Source of the DNA: Paenibacillus sp. FSL H7-0331
GTDB lineage: Bacteria > Bacillota > Bacilli > Paenibacillales > NBRC-103111
NCBI RefSeq assembly: GCF_001956045.1
Contig: NZ_MRTH01000010.1
Location: 124,001 to 188,000, forward strand
Length of the DNA stretch: 64,000 nt
Direction of reading: 5' to 3'
In this document: piece after piece, positions 51,177 through 59,495 of the stretch
How the letters are laid out: the number at the start of each line of letters is the position of its first letter
Position numbering within the stretch: position 1 is the first letter of the stretch
The notes under the pieces: generated by a model
Database searches by the model: none
The model's input: the letters and a program-made list of their open reading frames with translations, nothing else
What the model was told of the DNA's origin: nothing
Position numbers and translations under genes: made by a program

Positions 51177-52187
51177 ATGAACAATCAAGCACAGGCTCAT
51201 GAAGGCATGTATCAAGAAGAACCGGCTGTATGGCTGCGTGCAGCGAATTATGAAGCTGCTGTTTTGCCGGGTGTGGGCGCCAATCTGATTGCCTTTCGCG
51301 ATACAGCCAACCAGTACCGCTTCCTGCACGAACCGGAGCAGAATGAGATGGAAGCCTTCAAAGCCAATCCGATCATTCATGGCATCCCTGTACTGTTTCC
51401 ACCGAATCGTTATGAAGACGGCGACTTTCATTGGAATGGCAGCGTGTATCGTTTTCCTGTCAATGAACCAAAGACTGGCAATCATCTTCACGGCTTTGTT
51501 CATAATATTCCATGGAAGGTGGATGGTTTTGGAGCTGATGAAGCACAGAGCTGGGTAACCTTAAGCTTGACGGTAACAGAGGGGCATTCTGTATATACAT
51601 ATATCCCGCATGCGTTTACGATTCAGCTTCGTTATTCCTTAAGCAGCGATGGTTTATCGCAGCATGTGCTGATTCGGAATGACGGCGACACGCCGATGCC
51701 TCGTCTGCTTGCCTTTCATACCTCAATCAATGCACCATTCGCTTCGGACAGCTCGGCATCCGATTATCGCTTCAATATGACGATTGGCGAACGCTGGGAG
51801 CTGGATCAACGGATGCTGCCGACAGGTCAGTTTCAAGCGCTTACAGCAGATGAGGATAACATGAAGGCTGGTGGGTTGTCCCCATTCTTTGAATCGATGG
51901 ATAATCATTATACAGCTGTTCCACAAAATGGAAGAAATCGAATGGAGCTTACCGATACGCGCAATAAGCTGACTCTGGTCTATGATGTCGGCACCAGCTA
52001 CAAGCAATGGATGATCTGGAACAACGGAGCGACGGAAGGTTTCTTTTGTCCAGAGCCGCAAATCAATCTGGTGAACGCACCGAATATCAAGCAGGAGCTC
52101 GACCCCGAACTGATCGGATTGTTCGGTCTGGAGCCGGGTGAGATCTGGGAAGAAACCAGCAGACTGTATGTAAAAAAAGCTGAATAG
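51177..52187 (+). CDS. Aldose 1-epimerase (galactose mutarotase-like) family protein
   Basis: 336 residues of beta-sandwich type. Segments: AAVLPGVGANLIAFRD, HGIPVLFPPNRYEDG, NEPKTGNHLHGFVHNIPW with the catalytic-type His, LLAFHTSINAPF, and FFCPEPQINLVNAPN with the acidic residue region. The start follows CAGGAGGAAAA. It is divergent from the dehydratase gene with about 140 bp between, and probably equilibrates anomers of the imported sugar. Ends at the 18-bp hairpin at 52198. Confidence 0.88.
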   Translation: MNNQAQAHEGMYQEEPAVWLRAANYEAAVLPGVGANLIAFRDTANQYRFLHEPEQNEMEAFKANPIIHGIPVLFPPNRYEDGDFHWNGSVYRFPVNEPKTGNHLHGFVHNIPWKVDGFGADEAQSWVTLSLTVTEGHSVYTYIPHAFTIQLRYSLSSDGLSQHVLIRNDGDTPMPRLLAFHTSINAPFASDSSASDYRFNMTIGERWELDQRMLPTGQFQALTADEDNMKAGGLSPFFESMDNHYTAVPQNGRNRMELTDTRNKLTLVYDVGTSYKQWMIWNNGATEGFFCPEPQINLVNAPNIKQELDPELIGLFGLEPGEIWEETSRLYVKKAE

Positions 52188-52197
52188 TTGAAGAAAT

Positions 52198-52240
52198 GGA
52201 AGCCTCCAGATCGACTTTACTCGTCGATCTGGAGGCTTCC
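52198..52240 (+). terminator. 18-bp hairpin after the epimerase gene
   Basis: GGAAGCCTCCAGATCGAC (52198-52215) pairs perfectly with its complement at 52223-52240, 7-base loop. No long T tract follows. It shares CGATCTGGAGGCTTC with the terminator at 7751. Confidence 0.75.
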
Positions 52241-52280
52241 TCGTTCATATTTGAGACTAGCTATTAATACTTAGTCTTAT

Positions 52281-52457
52281 TTAAAAGTTCGGTGAATAAC
52301 GAGCGGAGCGGCCAAATGGTCCTGTAGAAGCGTCAGCGCTCGCCTTTGTTTCCGTGTTTTTACCGCTAAATATTTTATAAAATTTAAAAAATACGGAAAC
52401 AACAGCGATCGGAAGGATATTTGGCCGCGCAGCGAGACTTATTCACCGCACTTTTAA
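52281..52457. repeat. 177-bp imperfect inverted-repeat element (MITE-like or structured RNA), between converging genes
   Basis: The ends are TTAAAAGTTCGGTGAATAA (52281-52299) and TTATTCACCGCACTTTTAA (52439-52457), inverted copies differing at one position. Further blocks pair across the element: CGGCCAAAT (52309) with ATTTGGCCG (52419), TTGTTTCCGT (52347) with ACGGAAACAA (52393), around an AT-rich centre ATTTTATAAAAT. It can fold into one long hairpin. There is no reading frame of note. Both ends carry TTAA, but whether that is a target duplication is unclear. Confidence 0.75.
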
Positions 52458-52471
52458 GGCCCATTAGCTAC

Positions 52472-53242
52472 TCAATTCCCAGCTGCAAGTCTGTCGCAAT
52501 AAATATGCATCGCCTCTCTGAGAAATGCAGCCAAGCCAGGTCCGTGCTTATCAATATTGGCGGTGAAACGTCGATCCATTACGTACAAATCACCTAGTCC
52601 ACGAAAAATTTCCGGTGTACAGTCATAATAGTAATTCGTAATATGCTGTCTTAAATCACCCACGGCCACCTGCACCTCGGGATCATCCGTACCGCGATGC
52701 ATAGCTGCAGCGATCCGGGTATGGATCTTGTCGTTCTTCTCTGTGATGTTCGCCCAATCCTCTTTCGTATAGCTATCTGTCCGCTTCTCAACCGCTTCAA
52801 CTGCTTCATGACCATATCTTTGTCTCGCCTCAGCTGCATACTTCTTTTTGTGCTGCTCGATAGCACTTTGGTCAAAGCCCTCGAACTTATCTTTGTTACT
52901 CATCTCCATGCCTCCTTGTGCCGATTGTATACTTTGATTCACCGTATCGATGATGCGCTCCAACCGCTTCTTTTTTTCCAGCAACAGCTCCTTATGAGCT
53001 AACAATGCCTGGGTACGATCGAATCCAGGATCATCCAGTATGACCTTGATTTCCTGCAGCGAAAAACCGATTTCCCGGAAAAACAAGATCTGTTGAAGCC
53101 TTTCCAGCTCTCTATCCGTGTACAACCGATAACCTGCCTGATTGATGGACCCGGGTGCAAGCAAGCCGATTTCATCATAATGATGCAGAGTCCGTACACT
53201 GATATTCACAAGCTCTGCAACTTCCTTTACCCTGTAAGCCAT
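52472..53242 (-). CDS. MerR-family regulator with TipAS drug-binding domain (Mta-like)
   Basis: 256 residues. Residues 1-70: MerR winged helix (YRVKEVAELVNISVRTLHHYDEIGLLAPGSINQAGYRLYTDRELERLQQI, split). Residues 75-112: dimerisation coiled coil. Residues 118-256: TipAS antibiotic-recognition domain (KYAAEARQRYGHEAVEAVEKR, GLGDLYVMDRRFTANIDKHGPGLAAFLREAMHIYC). Members such as TipA and Mta bind amphipathic drugs and activate promoters with long spacers. The start follows AGGAGGTGA. Its promoter at 53267 has the 19-bp spacer, so it is probably autoactivated. Confidence 0.92.
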   Translation of the reverse strand: MAYRVKEVAELVNISVRTLHHYDEIGLLAPGSINQAGYRLYTDRELERLQQILFFREIGFSLQEIKVILDDPGFDRTQALLAHKELLLEKKKRLERIIDTVNQSIQSAQGGMEMSNKDKFEGFDQSAIEQHKKKYAAEARQRYGHEAVEAVEKRTDSYTKEDWANITEKNDKIHTRIAAAMHRGTDDPEVQVAVGDLRQHITNYYYDCTPEIFRGLGDLYVMDRRFTANIDKHGPGLAAFLREAMHIYCDRLAAGN

Positions 53243-53266
53243 ACCCTCGCTTCACCTCCTGAGATG

Positions 53267-53297
53267 ATCATAAGCTATCACGTTACGTTAGGGTCAA
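53267..53297 (-). promoter_or_regulatory. MerR-type promoter with 19-bp spacer
   Basis: Minus strand TTGACC (53297-53292) and TATGAT (53272-53267) with exactly 19 bp between them. The spacer CTAACGTAACGTGATAGCT has an imperfect CTAACGT/ACGTGAT dyad like that of Mta/TipA operators. Confidence 0.7.
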
Positions 53298-53305
53298 TAG
53301 TAAAA

Positions 53306-53331
53306 ATTGGCTGGTCTATATACGTGCCAAT
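53306..53331. promoter_or_regulatory. Inverted repeat upstream of the MocR gene
   Basis: ATTGGC-N14-GCCAAT, perfect 6+6, and CCAATTG/CCATTGG repeats further on at 53399-53416. They lie between the divergent merR and mocR genes; MocR proteins often bind repeated sites in this position. Confidence 0.4.
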
Positions 53332-53428
53332 TGGTTGTTTTCATCTGTTCATTTCGTGGTAAAATAAAAAAATACACGTGATTATTGATCCTATCACCAA
53401 CCAATTGATCACCATTGGAGTGCTATCT

Positions 53429-54961
53429 ATGAATATTATTATTTCACGAGAGCTTTCCATACCGATTTATATGCAAATTACGCAGCAAATACGTGAAGCT
53501 ATATTCAATGGTGAGCTGCCAGCCGGCTACCGTCTCCTACCCGAGCGAAAGCTGGCCGAGCAATTAGGAGTGAATCGCAGTACCGTATTAAACGCATACG
53601 TTGAATTGAAGTCCGAAGGTTTGATCGAATCCTTTGTTGGCAAAGGAACCGTCGTACTTCCATTGAACTCTGCGGATGCACCTGCTGCCTCCACCCAGCT
53701 TCCCGGCTATAGTACGCCTCCATGGCGGCAGTTATTCAGTGAACGATCGTTCTCAGCAGGTGACCCGTTAATTCGTGATCTGCTGTCTCTTTCCAAGCGC
53801 AATGACTCCATTTCCTTCAGTGTTGCGCTGCCAGACCCTGGGCCTAAACTGACGGTCAAGCTCAGAGAGCAGCTGCAATTGCTCATGCAGGAGAAAAGCG
53901 ATTCGTTATGGAAGCATACCGCTACGGAAGGTATTCATTCACTACGTGAGGCGATATGTATGTGGATGGAGAAGCGTGGGATTCATGCCGCTGCCGAGGA
54001 AGTGCTCATACTGTCCGGCTCTCAGCAAGGTATTGATTTGCTTACCCGAGTATTCATCGATCCGGGTGATATCATATTTGTTGAAGAACCCAGTTATTTC
54101 AGCGCTATGCAATCGTTTCGTTCAGCCGGAGCAAGATTAATGGGAATACCTGCAGATACCGACGGACAGATGAGACTTGATATTCTGGAGTCCATGTTAG
54201 CCAAGTATCATCCGAAGCTGATCTATGTCCTGCCTACCTTCCAGAATCCATCGGGTTTGGTGATGAATCAGGATGTCAGGGAACGTCTGCTTGAGCTGGC
54301 TTATCGCTACAAGACGATCATCGTCGAGGATGACCCTTATTGTGATCTGCGTTATTCCGGCCATCATGTTCCACCTATCCATGCCATGGACCGCCATGAT
54401 CATGTCATCTATCTCAGTACCTTTTCCAAGCTTATAGGCTCTGGATTACGTATGGGGTGGCTAAGTGCTCCCAAGTCTGTCATTCGTCAACTGGCTATTG
54501 CCAAGCAAATGGCTGATCTGCATACGAGCACACTCTCACAGTTTCTGATGGAGAGAATGATTCGCAGCGGGCTGCTGGAGGAGCATCTGAACGATATGCG
54601 AAATCGTTATCATCGGCGTAAGCAGCTTATGGTCGCAGCACTTCATAAATATGAGGTACCAGGTATGACTTGGCAGGAGCCTGAAGGCGGCGTATTCATC
54701 TGGTGCCGGATGCCAGCCGGACTGAATGCCAATGAGTTGATGCTTCGTGCAGCCGATCGTGGTGTCGATTATTTGCCAGGCAACCCGTTCTTTGCCCAAG
54801 TGCCGCAGACGGCCTATGTTCGCCTTAACTTTTCATGTGCCGAGGAGGACTCCATCGATGAAGGCATTCGCCGATTTGTCTTAGCCGTGCACGACACGAT
54901 GGATGCTCGTCGATACCATCAAACAGGCAACCGAACAGAAGGATTAGATCCTATTATTTAA
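53429..54961 (+). CDS. MocR-family regulator (GntR helix-turn-helix fused to aminotransferase-like domain)
   Basis: 510 residues. Residues 8-75: winged helix of the GntR type (IPIYMQITQQIREAIFNGELPAGYRLLPERKLAEQLGVNRSTVLNAY, split). Residues 120-505: fold-type I aminotransferase with PLP lysine in STFSKLIGSGLRMGWL and VLPTFQNPSG. ATG 53429 lies 8 bases after GGAG. MocR regulators use PLP or its adducts as effectors; the neighbour at 54988 is a class-I aminotransferase and the likely target. Confidence 0.92.
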   Translation: MNIIISRELSIPIYMQITQQIREAIFNGELPAGYRLLPERKLAEQLGVNRSTVLNAYVELKSEGLIESFVGKGTVVLPLNSADAPAASTQLPGYSTPPWRQLFSERSFSAGDPLIRDLLSLSKRNDSISFSVALPDPGPKLTVKLREQLQLLMQEKSDSLWKHTATEGIHSLREAICMWMEKRGIHAAAEEVLILSGSQQGIDLLTRVFIDPGDIIFVEEPSYFSAMQSFRSAGARLMGIPADTDGQMRLDILESMLAKYHPKLIYVLPTFQNPSGLVMNQDVRERLLELAYRYKTIIVEDDPYCDLRYSGHHVPPIHAMDRHDHVIYLSTFSKLIGSGLRMGWLSAPKSVIRQLAIAKQMADLHTSTLSQFLMERMIRSGLLEEHLNDMRNRYHRRKQLMVAALHKYEVPGMTWQEPEGGVFIWCRMPAGLNANELMLRAADRGVDYLPGNPFFAQVPQTAYVRLNFSCAEEDSIDEGIRRFVLAVHDTMDARRYHQTGNRTEGLDPII

Positions 54962-54987
54962 CACCTATTCCAAGGAGGATGGACCCC

Positions 54988-56205
54988 ATGGCCTTTTCAA
55001 GATTCGCTAAACGTATGGACCAATTAAAAGCATCAGAAATCAGAGAGATATTAAAGCTGACAGAAAGACCTGAGGTCATTTCGTTTGCCGGAGGCCTTCC
55101 AGATCCTGAGTTATTTCCTATTAGAGAGCTGCAGCTGATCGCCGTAAAAGTACTAGAGGAGAACGGTAAAGAAGCGCTGCAATATGCGACCACTGAAGGC
55201 TATCGACCTTTACGGGACAAAATTGCACTTCGGATGAACCGCACACTGGGTACGGCTTGGACGGCTGACAATATTCTCATTACGAGCGGCTCCCAGCAAG
55301 GAATCGATCTGGCAGGAAAAGCTTTCCTCGACGAAGGCGATGTCATTTTCTGTGAAAGCCCCTCTTACCTTGGAGCTATTCAGGCCTTTCGTGCTTATGG
55401 TCCTGAATTCGTCGAGGTTCCTACTGATCACGAAGGCATGGATATCGCTCAATTAAGGGAGCTTCTGCAGACTACACAGCGGGCCAAGCTTATTTATGTC
55501 ATTCCGGATTTTCAAAATCCGACCGGACGGTCCTGGACACTAGCCAGAAGACAAGAACTCATCAAGCTTGCCAATGAATTCGATCTGGTTATTATTGAGG
55601 ATAATCCATATGGTGAGCTGCGTTTTGAGGGCGAACCTATCCCTTCCCTGCAATCATTGGATACCGAAGGTCGTGTTCTTCACTTGGGAACCTTCTCCAA
55701 AACCTTCTGCCCGGGCCTGCGCATGGGCTGGACAGCAGCTGATTCCGCTATTATACCCAAATTAGTGCTGCTGAAGCAGGGAGCCGACCTTCAAGCGTCA
55801 ACGATTAGCCAACGGCAGCTCGATGCCTATCTGGAAACGTACGATCTGGGTGAACAAATCGTCAAAATCGTAGAGGTTTACCGCAAGCGTCGTGACACGA
55901 TGATGGAAGCACTTCGTCGTGAAATGCCTGCCGATGTCCGTTTCAATATTCCTTCCGGTGGCTTATTCACCTGGCTGGAGCTGGCACCTGAGCTTAACGC
56001 TCGTGACTTGCTCGTACGCTGCCTGGATCACAATGTTGCATTCGTACCTGGCGGCAGCTTCTACCCGAATGGTGGCCATGAGAATACGCTGCGCCTCAAT
56101 TATTCCAACATGACGGAGGAACGGATCATCAAGGGAATAGCAAGGCTTGGCAAAGTGCTGCGGGAATACACGGCAGAATTACAGGCAAGTCCTTTATCCA
56201 TTTAA
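54988..56205 (+). CDS. Class-I/II PLP-dependent aminotransferase (2-aminoadipate/LysN-like)
   Basis: 405 residues. PLP Lys in LGTFSKTFCPGLRMGW, and YVIPDFQNPTGRSW with the conserved Asn, plus GDVIFCESPSYLGAIQAF. Close to the C-terminal half of MocR proteins, such as LysN/ArAT-type enzymes. The first ATG at 54979 overlaps AAGGAGG; the second, 54988, has 9 bases spacing and is my choice. It starts 26 bp after the mocR gene, so cotranscribed. Amino acid specificity not shown. Confidence 0.9.
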   Translation: MAFSRFAKRMDQLKASEIREILKLTERPEVISFAGGLPDPELFPIRELQLIAVKVLEENGKEALQYATTEGYRPLRDKIALRMNRTLGTAWTADNILITSGSQQGIDLAGKAFLDEGDVIFCESPSYLGAIQAFRAYGPEFVEVPTDHEGMDIAQLRELLQTTQRAKLIYVIPDFQNPTGRSWTLARRQELIKLANEFDLVIIEDNPYGELRFEGEPIPSLQSLDTEGRVLHLGTFSKTFCPGLRMGWTAADSAIIPKLVLLKQGADLQASTISQRQLDAYLETYDLGEQIVKIVEVYRKRRDTMMEALRREMPADVRFNIPSGGLFTWLELAPELNARDLLVRCLDHNVAFVPGGSFYPNGGHENTLRLNYSNMTEERIIKGIARLGKVLREYTAELQASPLSI

Positions 56206-56209
56206 CAAC

Positions 56210-56266
56210 GGTCTGCTGGGGGCCAGTCTCAGATTTTACTTTGAGACTAAGCCCCATAGCAGAACC
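56210..56266. repeat. Long imperfect hairpin after the aminotransferase gene
   Basis: GGTCTGCTGGGGGC...AGTCTCA pairs with TGAGACT...GCCCCATAGCAGAACC. No T tract follows. It may be a terminator or mRNA-stabilising hairpin. Confidence 0.5.
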
Positions 56267-56298
56267 CTATATAATCTAAAAAGCAACATAGTATTACG

Positions 56299-56347
56299 AT
56301 AAAAAATAACCCTCCATCTCACATTAAAGTGATGACAGAGGGTTATT
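56299..56347 (-). terminator. Intrinsic terminator of the tRNA-Lys transcript
   Basis: AATAACCCTC (56305-56314) with GAGGGTTATT (56338-56347); the minus transcript runs into TTTTTTATCG. It also can stop transcription from the plus strand weakly. Confidence 0.7.
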
Positions 56348-56400
56348 TTCTCGCACTATGAAACTGCTGGATCAGCAGTTTATATGTAATTATAAAAGTA

Positions 56401-56473
56401 TAGGCCCGGTGGGACTCGAACCCACGACCAGATGATTAAGAGTCAACTGCTCTACCAACTGAGCTACGGACCT
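56401..56473 (-). tRNA. tRNA-Lys (anticodon CUU)
   Basis: 73 nt. Acceptor AGGTCCG/CGGGCCT (with one T-G pair), D arm GCTC-AGTTGGTA-GAGC, anticodon loop CTCTTAA (anticodon CTT), T arm GTGGG-TTCGAGT-CCCAC, discriminator A. No CCA encoded. The anticodon stem GTTGA/TCATC has a T-T mismatch at positions 28-42, an oddity. Confidence 0.95.
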
Positions 56474-56581
56474 GCAACGCTCACTTATAATAGCATATAG
56501 ATTTATAAATTGCAAATCATATTTACAATTATTTAAAAAAAGCTTTTTTGTTTAATAATAACTATGAGGGAGGTGTTCAGC

Positions 56582-56764
56582 ATGAATGCAGAAATCAATC
56601 CGAACCAACCACCAGAGATTAATCCGAAACCCATTCCGGATATAACACCGAAAACTCCACCCGAAATTAAACCGGATTTGATCCCGGAGATACCATCAAC
56701 ACCACAGCCAGCTCCTGAAATCAGTCCCAAAGTCATCCCGGAAATACCCGAGAAGCAGCAATAG
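56582..56764 (+). CDS. Small proline-rich repeat protein, function unknown
   Basis: 60 residues built from short Pro-x-Ile/Pro-Glu motifs (PPEINPKPIPDITPKTPP, EIPSTPQPAPEISPKVIPE). ATG 56582 is 6 bases after GGGAGGTG, a strong site. No signal peptide or membrane segment; it must be extended polyproline-like. It ends 10 bp before a strong terminator. I know no matching family; could be a cell-wall spacer or a spore protein. Confidence 0.65.
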   Translation: MNAEINPNQPPEINPKPIPDITPKTPPEIKPDLIPEIPSTPQPAPEISPKVIPEIPEKQQ

Positions 56765-56774
56765 GAATTTGCAA

Positions 56775-56821
56775 AGGCAGTCCCTTGGTCAGATGAATGA
56801 CCTGAGGGACTGCCTCTTTTT
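56775..56821. terminator. Bidirectional terminator
   Basis: AGGCAGTCCCT (56775-56785) pairs with AGGGACTGCCT (56805-56815), inner GGTCA/TGACC, plus-strand T tract. It sits between the Pro-rich gene and the converging binding-protein gene. Confidence 0.85.
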
Positions 56822-56839
56822 CACAAAATTATCGAAACC

Positions 56840-58510
56840 TTACTTCTTAGTTTTCTTTGCATCATAGGCAGCCTGATAAATTTCCAGGTACCGCTTCAAC
56901 TTCATATTATCCAGATTTTTCAGGTAACCGTCCCAGTCTTTATCCAATTTGGCATCTCCGATAATGAATCGCGCGATCATTTCTTTGACATGATCATTGA
57001 TGGTCTTATCCAAATCAGCTAGCTCTGTTGCCTGCTCATTGGTAAAGAAAAGCTGTGGAAGAACGGTATCATCTTTTTGCTTATAAGGTTCATACTTGGT
57101 TTTCGTTTCATTGTATAGAATAGATTCCTGCGGGAGTTTCGGGTCAGGGACCAGGCCCAAACGGAAATCATTCGTACGCAAAGATGGACCGGTTTGCGAC
57201 CATTTCACATTTTGTACCGTCGACAGCTTCACATCCGTATACTTCCAAATAGCCGGTTTCCCGTTGATTCCAACCTCTCCCGGATCCGCTAATTTCCATT
57301 CAACATTCGGGCGACCTTCCGTATTACGCAGTGTCATTTCCTGATCGTACATCAAGTCCGCCCAGCGGAAAGCAGCTTCGGGATTTTTACTTGCTTTGGT
57401 TATAACTAGTCTACCTTGGTTCACACTGTTGTTTAATGGAGCTACCTGAACACCTTTTGGCCCTTTTAACGCTGGAACGGCAACATAGTCCAACCATCTT
57501 CCCACATTACCCTTACTTGAATCGGTAAATATACCATCATGCTGGGCTACAGCCGCCCCTAATATGACGGTTCCCGGATTCTCGCCCATTTGCTTCGCTT
57601 GATCTCGGTCCTGGGTGAACGATTGCGGAGCAATCAGTCCCTCTGCATACAGCTTGTGCAGGTACTCCAAGCCGTCTTTAAATTCCGGTTTGTCAAATGC
57701 TACTGTGACTTTTCCATTATTGATAAACAACCGTTTTTCACTACCGTTAATGATACTTGGGTTAAGGATGAAAGCATTCATAATAAAAGAATCAATATTA
57801 ACATTCGGACCTACAGCCGCACCTGCCAGCGGAATTTCATCTGCTTTTCCGTTCCCGTTCGGGTCCTGGGTTTTGAACGCCTTAAGCACATTGTAGAATT
57901 CGTCCGTCGTAGTCGGTACCTGCAACCCTAATTTGTCCAGCCACGGCTTGTAAATCCACGTTTTTTGTGACATGGAGCAGTGGAAACATTCATTCACCTG
58001 CGGCAGTCCAAAGATTTTACCGCCCGGCGCCGTAATAGCTTCTTTCACATAAGGAAGCTTCTCGAACATTTTCTTCGTTTCTGTACCATATTGATCGATA
58101 TATTTGGTCAAATCAAGAAATTCCCCAGTATTTCCGTATATCAACTGCTGTGTGGGGCTAATATCAAAGCCCATGATCACATCAGGCAAATCTCCGCTGC
58201 CCAGCACCAAATTCAACTTTTCTATCGCTGACTTCTCAGGTGCTATATCCCATTCGATATGAATGTTGGTTTTCTCTTCGAGAAACTTCGTATATTCATT
58301 GGTTGCAAAATCCTCAACGAACGAACTGCCTTTAACCAGCACCTTAAGTGTTGTTTTTTCTTTCATGATCGGGAATTGTCCTGCCGGATTTATTTTCGCT
58401 GCAGTTGCCGCATTGTCTTGTTGGGGCCCTGCTGCCTTATCTGTGCATCCGCTCAACACAGCAACCGCTGCGATTGCCAAGCTCAAACTGCCTATCCATA
58501 ACTTTTTCAT
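56840..58510 (-). CDS. Large sugar-binding lipoprotein (LplA/YtcQ-type)
   Basis: 556 residues, the usual size for LplA-type binding proteins of Paenibacillus and Bacillus. Signal peptide with lipobox VAVLSGCTD (Cys22). Family 1 fold: TTLKVLVKGSSFVEDFATNEYTKFLEEKTNIHIEW, GSGDLPDVIMGFD and the KTQDPNGNGKADEIPL loop, which may bind calcium. It is the third gene after the permeases at 59496 and 58575; ligand probably a complex oligosaccharide. Confidence 0.92.
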   Translation of the reverse strand: MKKLWIGSLSLAIAAVAVLSGCTDKAAGPQQDNAATAAKINPAGQFPIMKEKTTLKVLVKGSSFVEDFATNEYTKFLEEKTNIHIEWDIAPEKSAIEKLNLVLGSGDLPDVIMGFDISPTQQLIYGNTGEFLDLTKYIDQYGTETKKMFEKLPYVKEAITAPGGKIFGLPQVNECFHCSMSQKTWIYKPWLDKLGLQVPTTTDEFYNVLKAFKTQDPNGNGKADEIPLAGAAVGPNVNIDSFIMNAFILNPSIINGSEKRLFINNGKVTVAFDKPEFKDGLEYLHKLYAEGLIAPQSFTQDRDQAKQMGENPGTVILGAAVAQHDGIFTDSSKGNVGRWLDYVAVPALKGPKGVQVAPLNNSVNQGRLVITKASKNPEAAFRWADLMYDQEMTLRNTEGRPNVEWKLADPGEVGINGKPAIWKYTDVKLSTVQNVKWSQTGPSLRTNDFRLGLVPDPKLPQESILYNETKTKYEPYKQKDDTVLPQLFFTNEQATELADLDKTINDHVKEMIARFIIGDAKLDKDWDGYLKNLDNMKLKRYLEIYQAAYDAKKTKK

Positions 58511-58574
58511 TGTAGTACCTCCCTTTTTTGTATGAACCCAAACCCCTTTATTCTATTCCAGTTAGGCTATCAAC

Positions 58575-59471
58575 CTACCCCTTAAGTGATCCAATCATGA
58601 CCCCTTTTACGAAATGCTTTTGCACAAAGGGATAAGCGATCATCAGAGGCAGTGAAGATACGACAATCAGCGAATATTTGAGCAAGGTTCGCAAGCCTTC
58701 GCGGTTTGCTTCGTCGGCCAAATTGGACATCATACTTGCATCGACTTCATTTTGCACGAGGATTTCCCTGAGCACGAGCTGCAGCGGAAACAACGCAGGC
58801 GACTTCAAATAAATCAACGCATTAAAATATTGATTCCAATAGCCAACAGCCGAATACAGGGTGATAACCGCTATAATTGGTCCAGATAACGGAATAACAA
58901 TTTTCCAGACAAATTTAAAATCATTACAGCCATCCAACTGCGCGGCTTCCAGCACTTCATCAGGAATCGTTGTCCTGAAGTAAGTACGGGCAATAATCAC
59001 ATTAAATACGCCCATAGCTGTAGGTAAAATCATCGCCCACATCGTATTCAACATATTCAGGTCCTTAACGAGCAGGTAGTTTGGAATCAAGCCACCGCTA
59101 AACATCGTCGTGAATACGAGCAGCAGCATGATCACATTTTTCCCATACAAATCCCGTCTGGCTAACGGGTACGCTGCCATAATCGTCAAGGATACATTAA
59201 TCAAGGTTCCTACTACTGTATAAATGACAGAATTACGAAATGAGCTCCAGATCAGCTTGTGCTTGAATACGGCTGCATAGCCATCCAAGGTCGGATCTAC
59301 CGGCCATAACCATACTTTTCCGGCAATTACGGCACCTGGACTGCTAAAGGATGCGCTTACAATGAATACTAACGGGTATAAAACCGTAATTAAAAACAGC
59401 GATAGAATGACATAATTGCCGATGTTAAACCATCGATCCGTATTCGTTTCCCTGATATTCGTAGTTTCCAC
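58575..59471 (-). CDS. Carbohydrate ABC permease (LplC/YtcP-type)
   Basis: 298 residues, six helices. Start MNIGNYVILSLFLITVLYPLVFIVSASFSSPGAVI-type (residues 16-50), EAA loop TTIPDEVLEAAQLDGCNDFKFVWKIVIPLSGPIIAVI and C-terminus YPFVQKHFVKGVMIGSLKG, all LplC-like. It lies 24 bp downstream of the LplB-type permease and 64 bp upstream of the binding protein. No ATPase gene is in the operon. Confidence 0.92.
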   Translation of the reverse strand: METTNIRETNTDRWFNIGNYVILSLFLITVLYPLVFIVSASFSSPGAVIAGKVWLWPVDPTLDGYAAVFKHKLIWSSFRNSVIYTVVGTLINVSLTIMAAYPLARRDLYGKNVIMLLLVFTTMFSGGLIPNYLLVKDLNMLNTMWAMILPTAMGVFNVIIARTYFRTTIPDEVLEAAQLDGCNDFKFVWKIVIPLSGPIIAVITLYSAVGYWNQYFNALIYLKSPALFPLQLVLREILVQNEVDASMMSNLADEANREGLRTLLKYSLIVVSSLPLMIAYPFVQKHFVKGVMIGSLKG

Positions 59472-59495
59472 AGTTGTTACCTCCTCTCGCTGCCC

